Source of the DNA: Stanieria sp964562685
GTDB lineage: Bacteria; Cyanobacteriota; Cyanobacteriia; Cyanobacteriales; Xenococcaceae
Direction of reading: 5' to 3'
Assembly (NCBI GenBank): GCA_964562685.1
Contig: CAZLUP010000004.1
Coordinates: forward strand, 1 to 64,000
DNA: 64,000 bases
Numbering within the stretch: position 1 is the first letter of the stretch; the number at the start of each line of letters is the position of its first letter. Position numbers and translations under genes: made by a program. The notes under the pieces were generated by a model, which saw only the letters and a list, made by a program, of their open reading frames with translations, did no database searches and was not told where the DNA came from. This document shows, piece after piece, positions 45,145 to 52,550 of the stretch.

Positions 45145-46308
45145 TTAAATATTATTTAATCCTTTGATTAATCTGTTAATTCCTTCGCTAGCAGTGTCGA
45201 GTTGTAAAGCACCATAGGCAATTCTTAAATAACAACCTTCATTCATTCCAAAAGTACTGCCAGGAATTGCTGCAACTTGATAATCTGAAATCAATTTTTT
45301 AACTAATTCAAAATCATTAATTTCTGAATTAACTTTTAGGAAAAAATAAAAAGCACCATCCGCCTGATTAACAGTACAAATATTGTTGATACTTTGTAAT
45401 TTATCCAAAACTATCTTTCTAACCTTAGTAATTTCTTGAATAAAAGGTTGACAATAACTATAGCCAACTTCTAAAGCTCCTAAAGCTGCATACTGAGAAA
45501 TAACAGGCGGACAAATTAAATTAGTATCTTGAACTTTTTTCACCGACATTAATAAATGCTTGGGAATCACCATATAACCAATTCGCCAAGAAGCAAAACC
45601 ATAAGCTTTGGATAAACTGTAGAGAGAAATAGTGTGGTTGCTACTATCAGCAAAAGAGGCTGGCGAAATATGTTTTACTCCGTCATAGGTAAAATACTCA
45701 TAAGCTTCATCGCTAATATGATAAATCCCGCCCTCGCGACAAAGTTGATTTACTTGCGCTAAAGTTTGGGCAGAATAGACTGTACCTGTAGGATTATTGG
45801 GAGAAATAGTAACTACTGCTTTGGTTTTTTTCGTAATTGCTTGAGAAATTAATTCTGGTTGTAATTGATAGTTGACATCTGTTGGTACAATTACAGGAGT
45901 ACAATTGGCTATTCTAATCGCCATTTCGTGATTAAAATAATAAGGCGCATTCAGGATAATTTCGTCACCAGCCACAGTAATCGCGAGGATAGCATTTAAA
46001 AATGCCATATTACTCCCAGCAGTGACTACAATACAGTTATTTTGCTCAATTTCGATCTGATTTTCCGTAGCTAATTTATGCGCGATCGCTGTAATTAAAG
46101 GCGGTATTCCTTCTACTGCTTGATATTTATGATTATCTGGATTGGTTAGAAATTTTGTTATAGCTGTTGTAAGTGCTGCTTGAGGAGGAGGATAAGCAAC
46201 TACTCCTTGTCCTAAAGAAATTGTACCTGGATGTTGACGAATTAGTTCCCCAATCAGTGGAATTAACGGAGATTGTACCGTTTCCATGCGAGAAAGTTTA
46301 TTAGTCAT
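45145..46308 (-). CDS. PLP-dependent class I/II aminotransferase
   Basis: 387 residues of the aspartate aminotransferase fold. VTISPNNPTGTVYSAQTLAQ, then HISDEAYEYF, and SLSKAYGFASWRIGYM with the PLP lysine. The C-terminal PGSTFGMNEGCYLRIAYG carries the substrate-binding Arg. Related to aromatic/aspartate and MalY-like aminotransferases, exact amino acid unknown. The start ATG 46308 is itself part of an ATGACTAAT repeat unit; METVQSP (residue 8) is the alternative start. Confidence 0.88.
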   Translation of the reverse strand: MTNKLSRMETVQSPLIPLIGELIRQHPGTISLGQGVVAYPPPQAALTTAITKFLTNPDNHKYQAVEGIPPLITAIAHKLATENQIEIEQNNCIVVTAGSNMAFLNAILAITVAGDEIILNAPYYFNHEMAIRIANCTPVIVPTDVNYQLQPELISQAITKKTKAVVTISPNNPTGTVYSAQTLAQVNQLCREGGIYHISDEAYEYFTYDGVKHISPASFADSSNHTISLYSLSKAYGFASWRIGYMVIPKHLLMSVKKVQDTNLICPPVISQYAALGALEVGYSYCQPFIQEITKVRKIVLDKLQSINNICTVNQADGAFYFFLKVNSEINDFELVKKLISDYQVAAIPGSTFGMNEGCYLRIAYGALQLDTASEGINRLIKGLNNI

Positions 46309-46545
46309 TAGTCATTAGTCATTAGTCATTGGTTATTAGTCATTAGTCATTGGTTATTAGTCATTAGTCATTGGTTATTAGTCATTAGTNNNNNNNNNNN
46401 NNNNNNNNNNNNNNNNNNNNNNNNNNNNNNNNNNNNNNNNNNNNNNNNNNNNNNNNNNNNNNNNNNNNNNNNNNNNNNNNNNNNNNNNNATTAGTCATTA
46501 GTCATTGGTTATTAGTCATTAGTCATTGGTTATTAGTCATTAGTA
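46309..46545. repeat. Heptameric repeat array (ATTAGTC)n, right of the aminotransferase
   Basis: Alternating ATTAGTC and ATTGGTT units directly upstream of the aminotransferase, broken by the second 100 N gap (46390-46489). Confidence 0.85.
46390..46489. other. Assembly gap of 100 N
   Basis: Second run of exactly 100 N in the mirror repeat. Gene order across both gaps depends on scaffolding. Confidence 0.98.
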
Positions 46546-46615
46546 GAGACGCGACGGGGCTTACAAGGTGTGGAGGAGACCTCCGCACACAGCCCCTCAT
46601 CTATCGCGTCTGTAC
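46543..46615. repeat. Compound hairpin element GTAGAGACGCGA
   Basis: Nested arms: GTAGAGACGCGA with TCGCGTCTGTAC outside, GGGGCT with AGCCCC, and GTGTGGAGG with CCTCCGCACAC at the tip. GC-rich in AT-rich surroundings, the largest of the palindromic elements in this window. Confidence 0.75.
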
Positions 46616-46645
46616 ATTGGTTATTTAATCACTAAAGATACTAGC

Positions 46646-46800
46646 GCACAAAAAACAAAAAACAAAAAACAAAAAACAAAAAACAAAGAACAAAGGACAA
46701 AAGACAAAGAACAAAGAACAAAGGACAAAAGACAAAGAACAAAGAACAAAGGACAAAAGACAAAGAACAAAGAACAAAGAACAAAGGACAAAAGACAAAT
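46646..46800. repeat. Purine-strand heptamer array (AAAxxAC)n
   Basis: About 22 tandem heptamers drifting through AAAAAAC, AAAGAAC, AAAGGAC and AAAAGAC. The plus strand is almost entirely A, G and spaced C. Open frames on both strands through it (Lys/Thr-rich or Leu/Phe-rich) are artefacts of the repeat. Confidence 0.85.
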
Positions 46801-46808
46801 AATAAAAT

Positions 46809-46842
46809 AAACACGGATCATGCTCGATGTAGTTCCGTGTTT
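46809..46842 (-). terminator. hemA terminator
   Basis: 9 bp perfect stem AAACACGGA/TCCGTGTTT around a 16-base loop, 33 bp after the hemA stop. On the minus strand it is followed by a T-rich stretch (TATTTTATTATTTG). Confidence 0.65.
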
Positions 46843-46874
46843 ACCTGCTCAAAAAATATTTTATTAAAAAAAAT

Positions 46875-48161
46875 TTAACTAAATTGTTCTTCTGTCTCTA
46901 AATTAAACAGCATCTGAAGCGATTGTAGACAGCGACGACGAGCTTCGATATCTTGCTGCGCTCTTAACTGTACCATCGGTTCATGAAGAATTTTATTAAC
47001 AATCCCTCTAGTTAAAGCTTCAATTACTTCTTGATGTTTCTCCGCAAATTCTGTTCCGAGACGAGATAAAGCTTTTTCTAATTCTTGTTCGCGAATAGTT
47101 TCTACTTTACTACGTAAACAACTAATGGTTGGAACAGTTTCTAGCGATCGCCACCAAAGTAAATAGTTTTCAACTTCTTCTTCAATGATTCCTTCTGCTT
47201 CTTGAGCTAATTTACGACGACTTTCTTGATTAGCTGCGACTACTGCTTTAAGATCGTCAACGTTATAAGCTTGAATTTGTTCGATCTGATTGACATCCGC
47301 AGCGACGTTGCGAGGTACGGAGATATCAATCAACATTAAAGACTTTTCGGTTGGTAAATGTTCTGTTAGCTTGGCTTGGTCTAAAATTGGTTCAGTAGCA
47401 CCAGTGCTAGTAAAAACTAGATCGGAAATAGCGATCGTATTCATCATTTCTGAAAGAGGATAAAGCTTTAAACTAGCTTCGGGAAACTTATCCGCCAACT
47501 CTTGCGCTCGACGATGAGAACGATTAACAATAATAATTTCGGTTGCACCTTTGGCTAACAGGTGTTTCACCAATAGACAAGCCATTTTTCCAGCACCAAT
47601 AATTGTTACTTTCAGTGGTGCAATATTTTCTACTTTGATTTGTGCTAATTCTACCGCAGCCGAACTAATCGAAACTGCACCTGTACCAATGCTAGTTTCG
47701 CTACGAACTCTTTTACCAGTAGAGATCGCTTGTTTAAATAAGCGATCTAATAATCGCCCTAATCCCCCATATTTTTGAGCTAATTTGTGAGTATTTTTAA
47801 CCTGAGCGAGGATTTGTCCTTCCCCTAATACCAAACTCTCTAAACCCGATGCCACTCGCATCAGATGGCGTAAAGCATCTTCGTGTAATAAGGTAAATAG
47901 GTGTCTGCGTAACTCTAGCAGGCTAATTTGACCTTTTTCTGCTAAAAATTGGGTAATTTCTTTCACACCTTGCTCGGTGTCTTTGACAATGCCGTAAATT
48001 TCCAGACGATTACAAGTACTAATAATAGCTACTTCATCGATATGAGGGTAGCTCGATAAATGCGCGATCGCTGATTCGATTTGTGCTTCTGGAATACTCA
48101 ACTTTTCGCGAATTTCTACGGCTGCGGTTTTATGACTTAGACCAACAACTACAATATTCAT
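46875..48161 (-). CDS. hemA: Glutamyl-tRNA reductase
   Basis: 428 residues. HKTAAVEIREKLSI at the N-terminus, ISTCNRLEIYG with the catalytic Cys near residue 50, GLESLVLGEGQILAQVK, and the NADPH domain (VTIIGAGKMACLLVKHLLAK). It reduces Glu-tRNA to glutamate-1-semialdehyde, the committed step to haem, chlorophyll and bilins. Start ATG 48161. The spacer towards glpX (48162-48331) has no clear feature. Confidence 0.96.
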   Translation of the reverse strand: MNIVVVGLSHKTAAVEIREKLSIPEAQIESAIAHLSSYPHIDEVAIISTCNRLEIYGIVKDTEQGVKEITQFLAEKGQISLLELRRHLFTLLHEDALRHLMRVASGLESLVLGEGQILAQVKNTHKLAQKYGGLGRLLDRLFKQAISTGKRVRSETSIGTGAVSISSAAVELAQIKVENIAPLKVTIIGAGKMACLLVKHLLAKGATEIIIVNRSHRRAQELADKFPEASLKLYPLSEMMNTIAISDLVFTSTGATEPILDQAKLTEHLPTEKSLMLIDISVPRNVAADVNQIEQIQAYNVDDLKAVVAANQESRRKLAQEAEGIIEEEVENYLLWWRSLETVPTISCLRSKVETIREQELEKALSRLGTEFAEKHQEVIEALTRGIVNKILHEPMVQLRAQQDIEARRRCLQSLQMLFNLETEEQFS

Positions 48162-48331
48162 GTGTTCTTCTCAAGAGTTTTTGGTTATGTTTTTTGGCTG
48201 TTTTTGATTAGTAATTAAATTTATATTTATGCCAACAAAATATTTTAAAACTTAAACCAAGAGAAAGGGAAAAAGTAATAAGGAAAGATATTTTACCTTT
48301 TACTTTTCACCTTTAATGACTTAAAACAACC

Positions 48332-49372
48332 TTATTTTAGTTGTAAATTTTTTGGTTGTTCAAACATATGGACAGTATCAACAAAACGGGCTGTTTTAGA
48401 CTGAGAAGAAATAACTAAACTCTGAGTTCTTGCTCCACCTTTGAAGAAGCGGACTCCTTCCATCAAAGTTCCTGGAGTAATACCAGAGGCAGCAAACAAC
48501 ACTGTTTCGCCACTAGCTAATTCTTCAGCATTGTAAATTTTATCTGGGTCGTTAATACCCATTTCATTTAATCTAGCAAGATTGCCTTCTCTACTTTCGC
48601 CAATTAAACCTGTTTTAACTACTTCAGGATCATAAATTAACTGTCCTTGGAAGTGACCGCCTAAACAGCGCATAGCAGCAGCAGAAATAACTCCTTCAGG
48701 TGCAGCACCAATTCCCATCAAAGCGTGGATATTTGTACCAGAAAAAGCACAAGAAATAGCAGCAGAAACGTCACCATCGCTAATTAATCTTACTCTCGCA
48801 CCAGCAGAGCGGATTTCTTGGATTAGTTCTTTGTGACGAGGACGATCCATTACTACTACAACCAACTCTTCAATCGCTCTTCCCATACAGTCAGAGAGAA
48901 TTTTTAAGTTTTCGGTAGCTGATTTGTTAATATCAACATGACCCTTGGCTACGGGTGGTGCAGCTAGCTTTTTCATGTAAAAGTCTGGTGCAGCAAATAA
49001 ACCACCTTTTTCCGAAATTGCCAGTACTGCCATCGAACCTGGTTGCCCGTAAGCAACTAAGTTAGTTCCTTCACAAGGATCGACTGCAATGTCAATTTCA
49101 ATTAATTCGTCTGGATTACAGAATTGTTTGGCATCGTCGTGAGTACAAATACCCACTTCTTCGCCAATGTAAAGCATGGGAGCATCATCCCTTTCGCCTT
49201 CACCGATAACAATGCGTCCTCTCATGTGGATTTTGTTCATCCGTTCGCGCATTGCTTCTACTGCAACTTGATCGGCGGTGTTTTTTTCACCTTTCCCCAT
49301 CCATTTAGCTGAGGCGATCGCAGCTTGTTCGACTACCTCAATAATTTCTAGCCCAAGGGTATTTTCTAGCAA
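48332..49372 (-). CDS. glpX: Class II fructose-1,6-/sedoheptulose-1,7-bisphosphatase
   Basis: 346 residues. MGKGEKNTADQVAVEAMRE, IGEGERDDAPMLYIGEEVG and DPCEGTNLVAYGQPGSMAV are the metal and substrate motifs of GlpX phosphatases. In cyanobacteria the enzyme serves both FBP and SBP in the Calvin cycle. The frame extends upstream, but GGGAGG is six bases before a TTG at 49372, giving MLENTLGLEIIEVVEQ, the typical N-terminus. So a TTG start is well supported. Confidence 0.93.
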   Translation of the reverse strand: MLENTLGLEIIEVVEQAAIASAKWMGKGEKNTADQVAVEAMRERMNKIHMRGRIVIGEGERDDAPMLYIGEEVGICTHDDAKQFCNPDELIEIDIAVDPCEGTNLVAYGQPGSMAVLAISEKGGLFAAPDFYMKKLAAPPVAKGHVDINKSATENLKILSDCMGRAIEELVVVVMDRPRHKELIQEIRSAGARVRLISDGDVSAAISCAFSGTNIHALMGIGAAPEGVISAAAMRCLGGHFQGQLIYDPEVVKTGLIGESREGNLARLNEMGINDPDKIYNAEELASGETVLFAASGITPGTLMEGVRFFKGGARTQSLVISSQSKTARFVDTVHMFEQPKNLQLK

Positions 49373-50057
49373 GACTTTCCTCCCTACTCGATTATGATTC
49401 CTTACAATCAAGGTATGCCTACTCAAGTCAAAAGTCTATCAGAGAGAGGCATCTCCTTTGATTTTTATTAAGTTTTAATAAGTCATTTATGATAAGTAGA
49501 GCTTATAACTCTTAATTATCCTATTTGTCATTATAAATCTTCAAAGGACGATTATTAGCTCTTGAACTGTTGATAGTTAATGGTTGATTGTTTGTCCACA
49601 GCCTGTAGCAGATACACACAGATGGAGTTATCGATTTTGGGCGAATTGTTAATTGAAAACTAGTAACTGGTAACTGATAAGTAGTAATGCAAAATTAAAT
49701 ACACTGGTGAAGAAAAAAAATAGGGAACAGGGAATAGCCATCACTCACCAGTTATCAGTTTGATTTTGAAATATGAACTATGAACTATTGTTTTGTGTAA
49801 TTGATTCTGCCTATGTACTTAACTGCTCACTGTAAAAGCCAATTTTAAAATTGCTAGATTTTCTTGGCAATAATTCTAGTAAAGTTTAAAATTTATCTCC
49901 ATTTAAAATTAACTAAATTAACTTCATGATTTGTTAATAAAAAATACATCTTTTCTTGAGCTAATAACTTATTAAATTCATATAAACTTAATTGAAATCA
50001 AATAAAAAATGGTTAAAATTACTGAAGATTAATATAGTAATTTTACCGATAAAAATA
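49373..50057. other. Long intergenic region glpX / PEP-CTERM gene
   Basis: 685 bp between divergent genes. The first 120 bp should contain the glpX promoter. The middle (about 49565-49700) is made of the GTTAATGGTTGATTG, ACAGATGGAGTTATCGATT and AACTGGT small repeats also seen at 20281-20485. No gene found. Confidence 0.5.
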
Positions 50058-50870
50058 ATGTTATTTAACAAAATCATTACTCCAGCTATTGGAGCAATTT
50101 TATTAAGTTTAACTCTTATTAGTCAGCCAGCAAAAGCAACCAATCTTAGTTTAGTCAGTACTCAGGATACTCCAATTCCTCCTGCTGGTTGGGATGATTT
50201 AGGATGGATAGTTGAAGGAAGAGCAGGGGTCAAAGGTAAAGGAGATTGGGAAGTAAAATTATCAGAATATCAATACGATCCGATTGCTCAAAAAGAAAAT
50301 CATGTAAATCCCTTAGCAGGAGATACAATCGATTGGGATTGGCAAAATGGAGTTGATGTTCCCTGGTTACTTGAATGGGATGGAAATAAAGTTAAATATA
50401 CTTTTGGTAATAAGCCTACGATTGATTACGTTTCTAACACAGGTTTACCTTTGGATGCTTTTTATCTTTGGACAAGAGCTACCACTACTACCAGTCCAAA
50501 TCTGGTAGGTGATGGTACAGAGATGTTGTTAAAAGTTACTGGAGTTAAAGAAGTTGGTGCAACTAGTTTTACTATAGTTTCTGGGGTTGAAAGTTCTGCG
50601 GTTGCTCCTATCACTAATAACGTAACAAATATTACTAAAAACTGGTTTGTTAGTGATAAACCCATTGCTGCACTACAAGGTATTGCTCGTATGAGTTGGG
50701 ATTTAGCTGATCCTAATCCTAATCAAAAAAATGCCAGAAGTAGAGTTGGTTTTAAAATCGTTGGTTTTGATTTAGAAGAGTCTACTTCAGTACCCGAACC
50801 TGGTGTTATTTTTGGTTTACTTGCTGTAGGTTTAAGTTTAGCGAAGACTAAAAAAATCAAGGACTCTTAA
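50058..50870 (+). CDS. PEP-CTERM sorting-domain secreted protein
   Basis: 270 residues from ATG 50058. Signal peptide MLFNKIITPAIGAILLSLTL with likely cleavage after QPAKA. The mature beta-rich body contains GKGDWEVKLSEYQYDP and TIDWDWQNGVDVPWLLEWDG. It ends SVPEPGVIFGLLAVGLSLAK followed by a basic tail, the PEP-CTERM anchor recognised by exosortase. It is probably an exported or matrix protein. The frame is also open from a TTG at 49992, but the ATG gives a proper signal peptide. Confidence 0.85.
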   Translation: MLFNKIITPAIGAILLSLTLISQPAKATNLSLVSTQDTPIPPAGWDDLGWIVEGRAGVKGKGDWEVKLSEYQYDPIAQKENHVNPLAGDTIDWDWQNGVDVPWLLEWDGNKVKYTFGNKPTIDYVSNTGLPLDAFYLWTRATTTTSPNLVGDGTEMLLKVTGVKEVGATSFTIVSGVESSAVAPITNNVTNITKNWFVSDKPIAALQGIARMSWDLADPNPNQKNARSRVGFKIVGFDLEESTSVPEPGVIFGLLAVGLSLAKTKKIKDS

Positions 50871-51004
50871 AAATTAATCTAGTAAATTATCAAACAATAA
50901 CCTGGGGACAATTCATGCTACTTTTTCACGAGAGGCTGAACCATCAGTGTGACTGTGTTAGGATTAAATGTTGCTGTTAATTGATCGCTCTTATTCCTAG
51001 TCGA

Positions 51005-51913
51005 ATGAAGCAAGCTACTGTTATTGTTCCTGCTACTACTGCGAATCTTGGTGCTGGTTTTGATTGTATTGGGGCTGCTTTAACTCTCTATAACCAATTT
51101 ACTTTTACTACAGTTGAAACAAATACCTATTTGAAAATTGTTGTCACTGGAGAGGAAGCAGCAAGAGTCAGTCAGGAGCGAGATAATTTACTTTATCAGT
51201 CTTTTACTAAGTTTTATCAAAAAATTGACCGCCCTATTCCCAAAATAGAAGTAGAAATTAAATTGGGTGTCCCTTTGGCTAGGGGTTTGGGTAGTTCAGC
51301 TACAGCGATAGTAGGAGGTTTGGTAGGGGCAAATCAATTAGCTGGTAATCCTTTGTCTACTACAGAAGTAATGGAATTAGCGATTGAAATGGAAGGACAT
51401 CCTGATAATGTTGTTCCTGCTTTATTAGGTAATTGCCAATTATCTGTAGGGGAAACTGGTAACTGGCAAATTTGTGAAATCCCTTGGCATCAAGAGATTG
51501 TTCCTGTAGTAGCAATACCTGATTTTGAATTGTCTACCGAAGAAGCTCGTTCGGTGTTACCAACTACAATTAGTCGCAGCGATGCTATTTTTAATATTTC
51601 TCGTCTCGGTTTGTTGTTGAGAGGGTTAGAAACAAATCGTAGTGATTGGTTAACCACAGCTTTAGCAGATAAATTGCATCAACCCTATCGTCAAGCATTA
51701 ATTCATGGTTATCAACAAGTTCAATCTGCTGCGATCGCGTCTGGTGCTTATGGTATGGTAATTAGTGGTGCAGGTCCTACTTTACTTGCTTTAACTAATC
51801 CTCAACAAGCAAAAAATGTTGTTCGTGCGATGACGGAAGCTTGGGGTGAGCAAGGAATTAACCCCAAAGTAATGATTTTGCAACTAGATACTACTGGAGC
51901 CAAAGTTATTTAA
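51005..51913 (+). CDS. thrB: Homoserine kinase
   Basis: 302 residues of the GHMP kinase family. MKQATVIVPATTANLGAGFD, the ATP loop RGLGSSATAIVGGLVGANQL, and GMVISGAGPTLLAL near the C-terminus. It phosphorylates homoserine in threonine synthesis. ATG 51005 is preferred over a TTG at 50981. It stands alone here, with no hom or thrC gene beside it. Confidence 0.93.
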   Translation: MKQATVIVPATTANLGAGFDCIGAALTLYNQFTFTTVETNTYLKIVVTGEEAARVSQERDNLLYQSFTKFYQKIDRPIPKIEVEIKLGVPLARGLGSSATAIVGGLVGANQLAGNPLSTTEVMELAIEMEGHPDNVVPALLGNCQLSVGETGNWQICEIPWHQEIVPVVAIPDFELSTEEARSVLPTTISRSDAIFNISRLGLLLRGLETNRSDWLTTALADKLHQPYRQALIHGYQQVQSAAIASGAYGMVISGAGPTLLALTNPQQAKNVVRAMTEAWGEQGINPKVMILQLDTTGAKVI

Positions 51914-52168
51914 GATTGTTCAAAATTCAAAGTTCAAAGTTTATAGTTAGATCAAGTTCAGATCATTAGTTGGAATAAAAAAAACTATTAATTGTTGTTT
52001 TTTCAAAAGCAATTTTTTCACTTTTTCTAATACTTCTAAGGCATAAACAAACATTGTTAGAGCAATAAAAAACTCTTTATATTCCATTGATATTGCTGAA
52101 AGAATTTTTTAATTAAAAGACTTGATTGCAAACTTATACCAAATAGAAAAAAGAATGCGACACATCTC

Positions 52169-52196
52169 GTAAGGGCGATTGACCAATGGCCCCTAC
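52169..52196. repeat. Palindromic repeat of the GTAAGGGC family
   Basis: GTAAGGGC...GCCCCTAC arms with the same A-C mismatch as the copy at 3210-3237. The inner arms differ (GATT/AATG). Confidence 0.8.
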
Positions 52197-52460
52197 AAAA
52201 ACATCATCTGTAGCAAACATTATTTGATTTGGTATTAAAATTTTGACTAAAGCGATCGCGGTTGAAATTAAAATACTAAACCAAATAAATGGTTGGCGCA
52301 CAAACTTTGGCAATGTATACATATAACCATTACTAAGAGCAATTCAATCTCCACCTACTTTTCGCTTAGGTTAAGAAAAAATTTAAGAGATTAAAAAAAG
52401 ATTAACATTTTAGATTTTTTTTGGAAAGCAATTTTAATTAAAATCTTAACTAGACAAAAC

Positions 52461-52490
52461 AAAAAAATTGAGGTTTGGCATAGCTAAACC
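52461..52490 (-). terminator. leuS terminator
   Basis: On the minus strand an 8-pair stem (GGTTTAGC with GCCAAACC, 3-base loop, one G-T pair), then CTCAATTTTTTT. About 60 bp after the leuS stop. Confidence 0.7.
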
Positions 52491-52550
52491 CCAACACAAT
52501 AAAAGGTCACCTTACTGTAGTAAGATTGTTGATTTTAAACAATATTTAAT

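Larger units (their letters stand above)
51914..52550. other. Intergenic region thrB / leuS
   Basis: 637 bp between convergent genes. It contains the GTAAGGGC palindrome (52169-52196), the leuS terminator, and a 62-codon minus-strand frame (52134-52322) with one hydrophobic helix. That frame runs through the palindrome and has no ribosome site, so I do not call it a gene. Confidence 0.5.

Noticed and set aside
44960..46800. Possible CRISPR array because of regular short repeats with N gaps
   Set aside because: The units are contiguous 7-mers without unique spacers, and no cas gene is near.
46568..46821. Open frames on both strands with Lys/Thr-rich or Leu/Phe-rich repeats
   Set aside because: They are produced by the heptamer array and have no ribosome site or non-repeat domain.
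52134..52322. 62-codon minus-strand frame with one hydrophobic helix
   Set aside because: No ribosome site, no recognised family, and a dispersed palindrome lies inside the frame.
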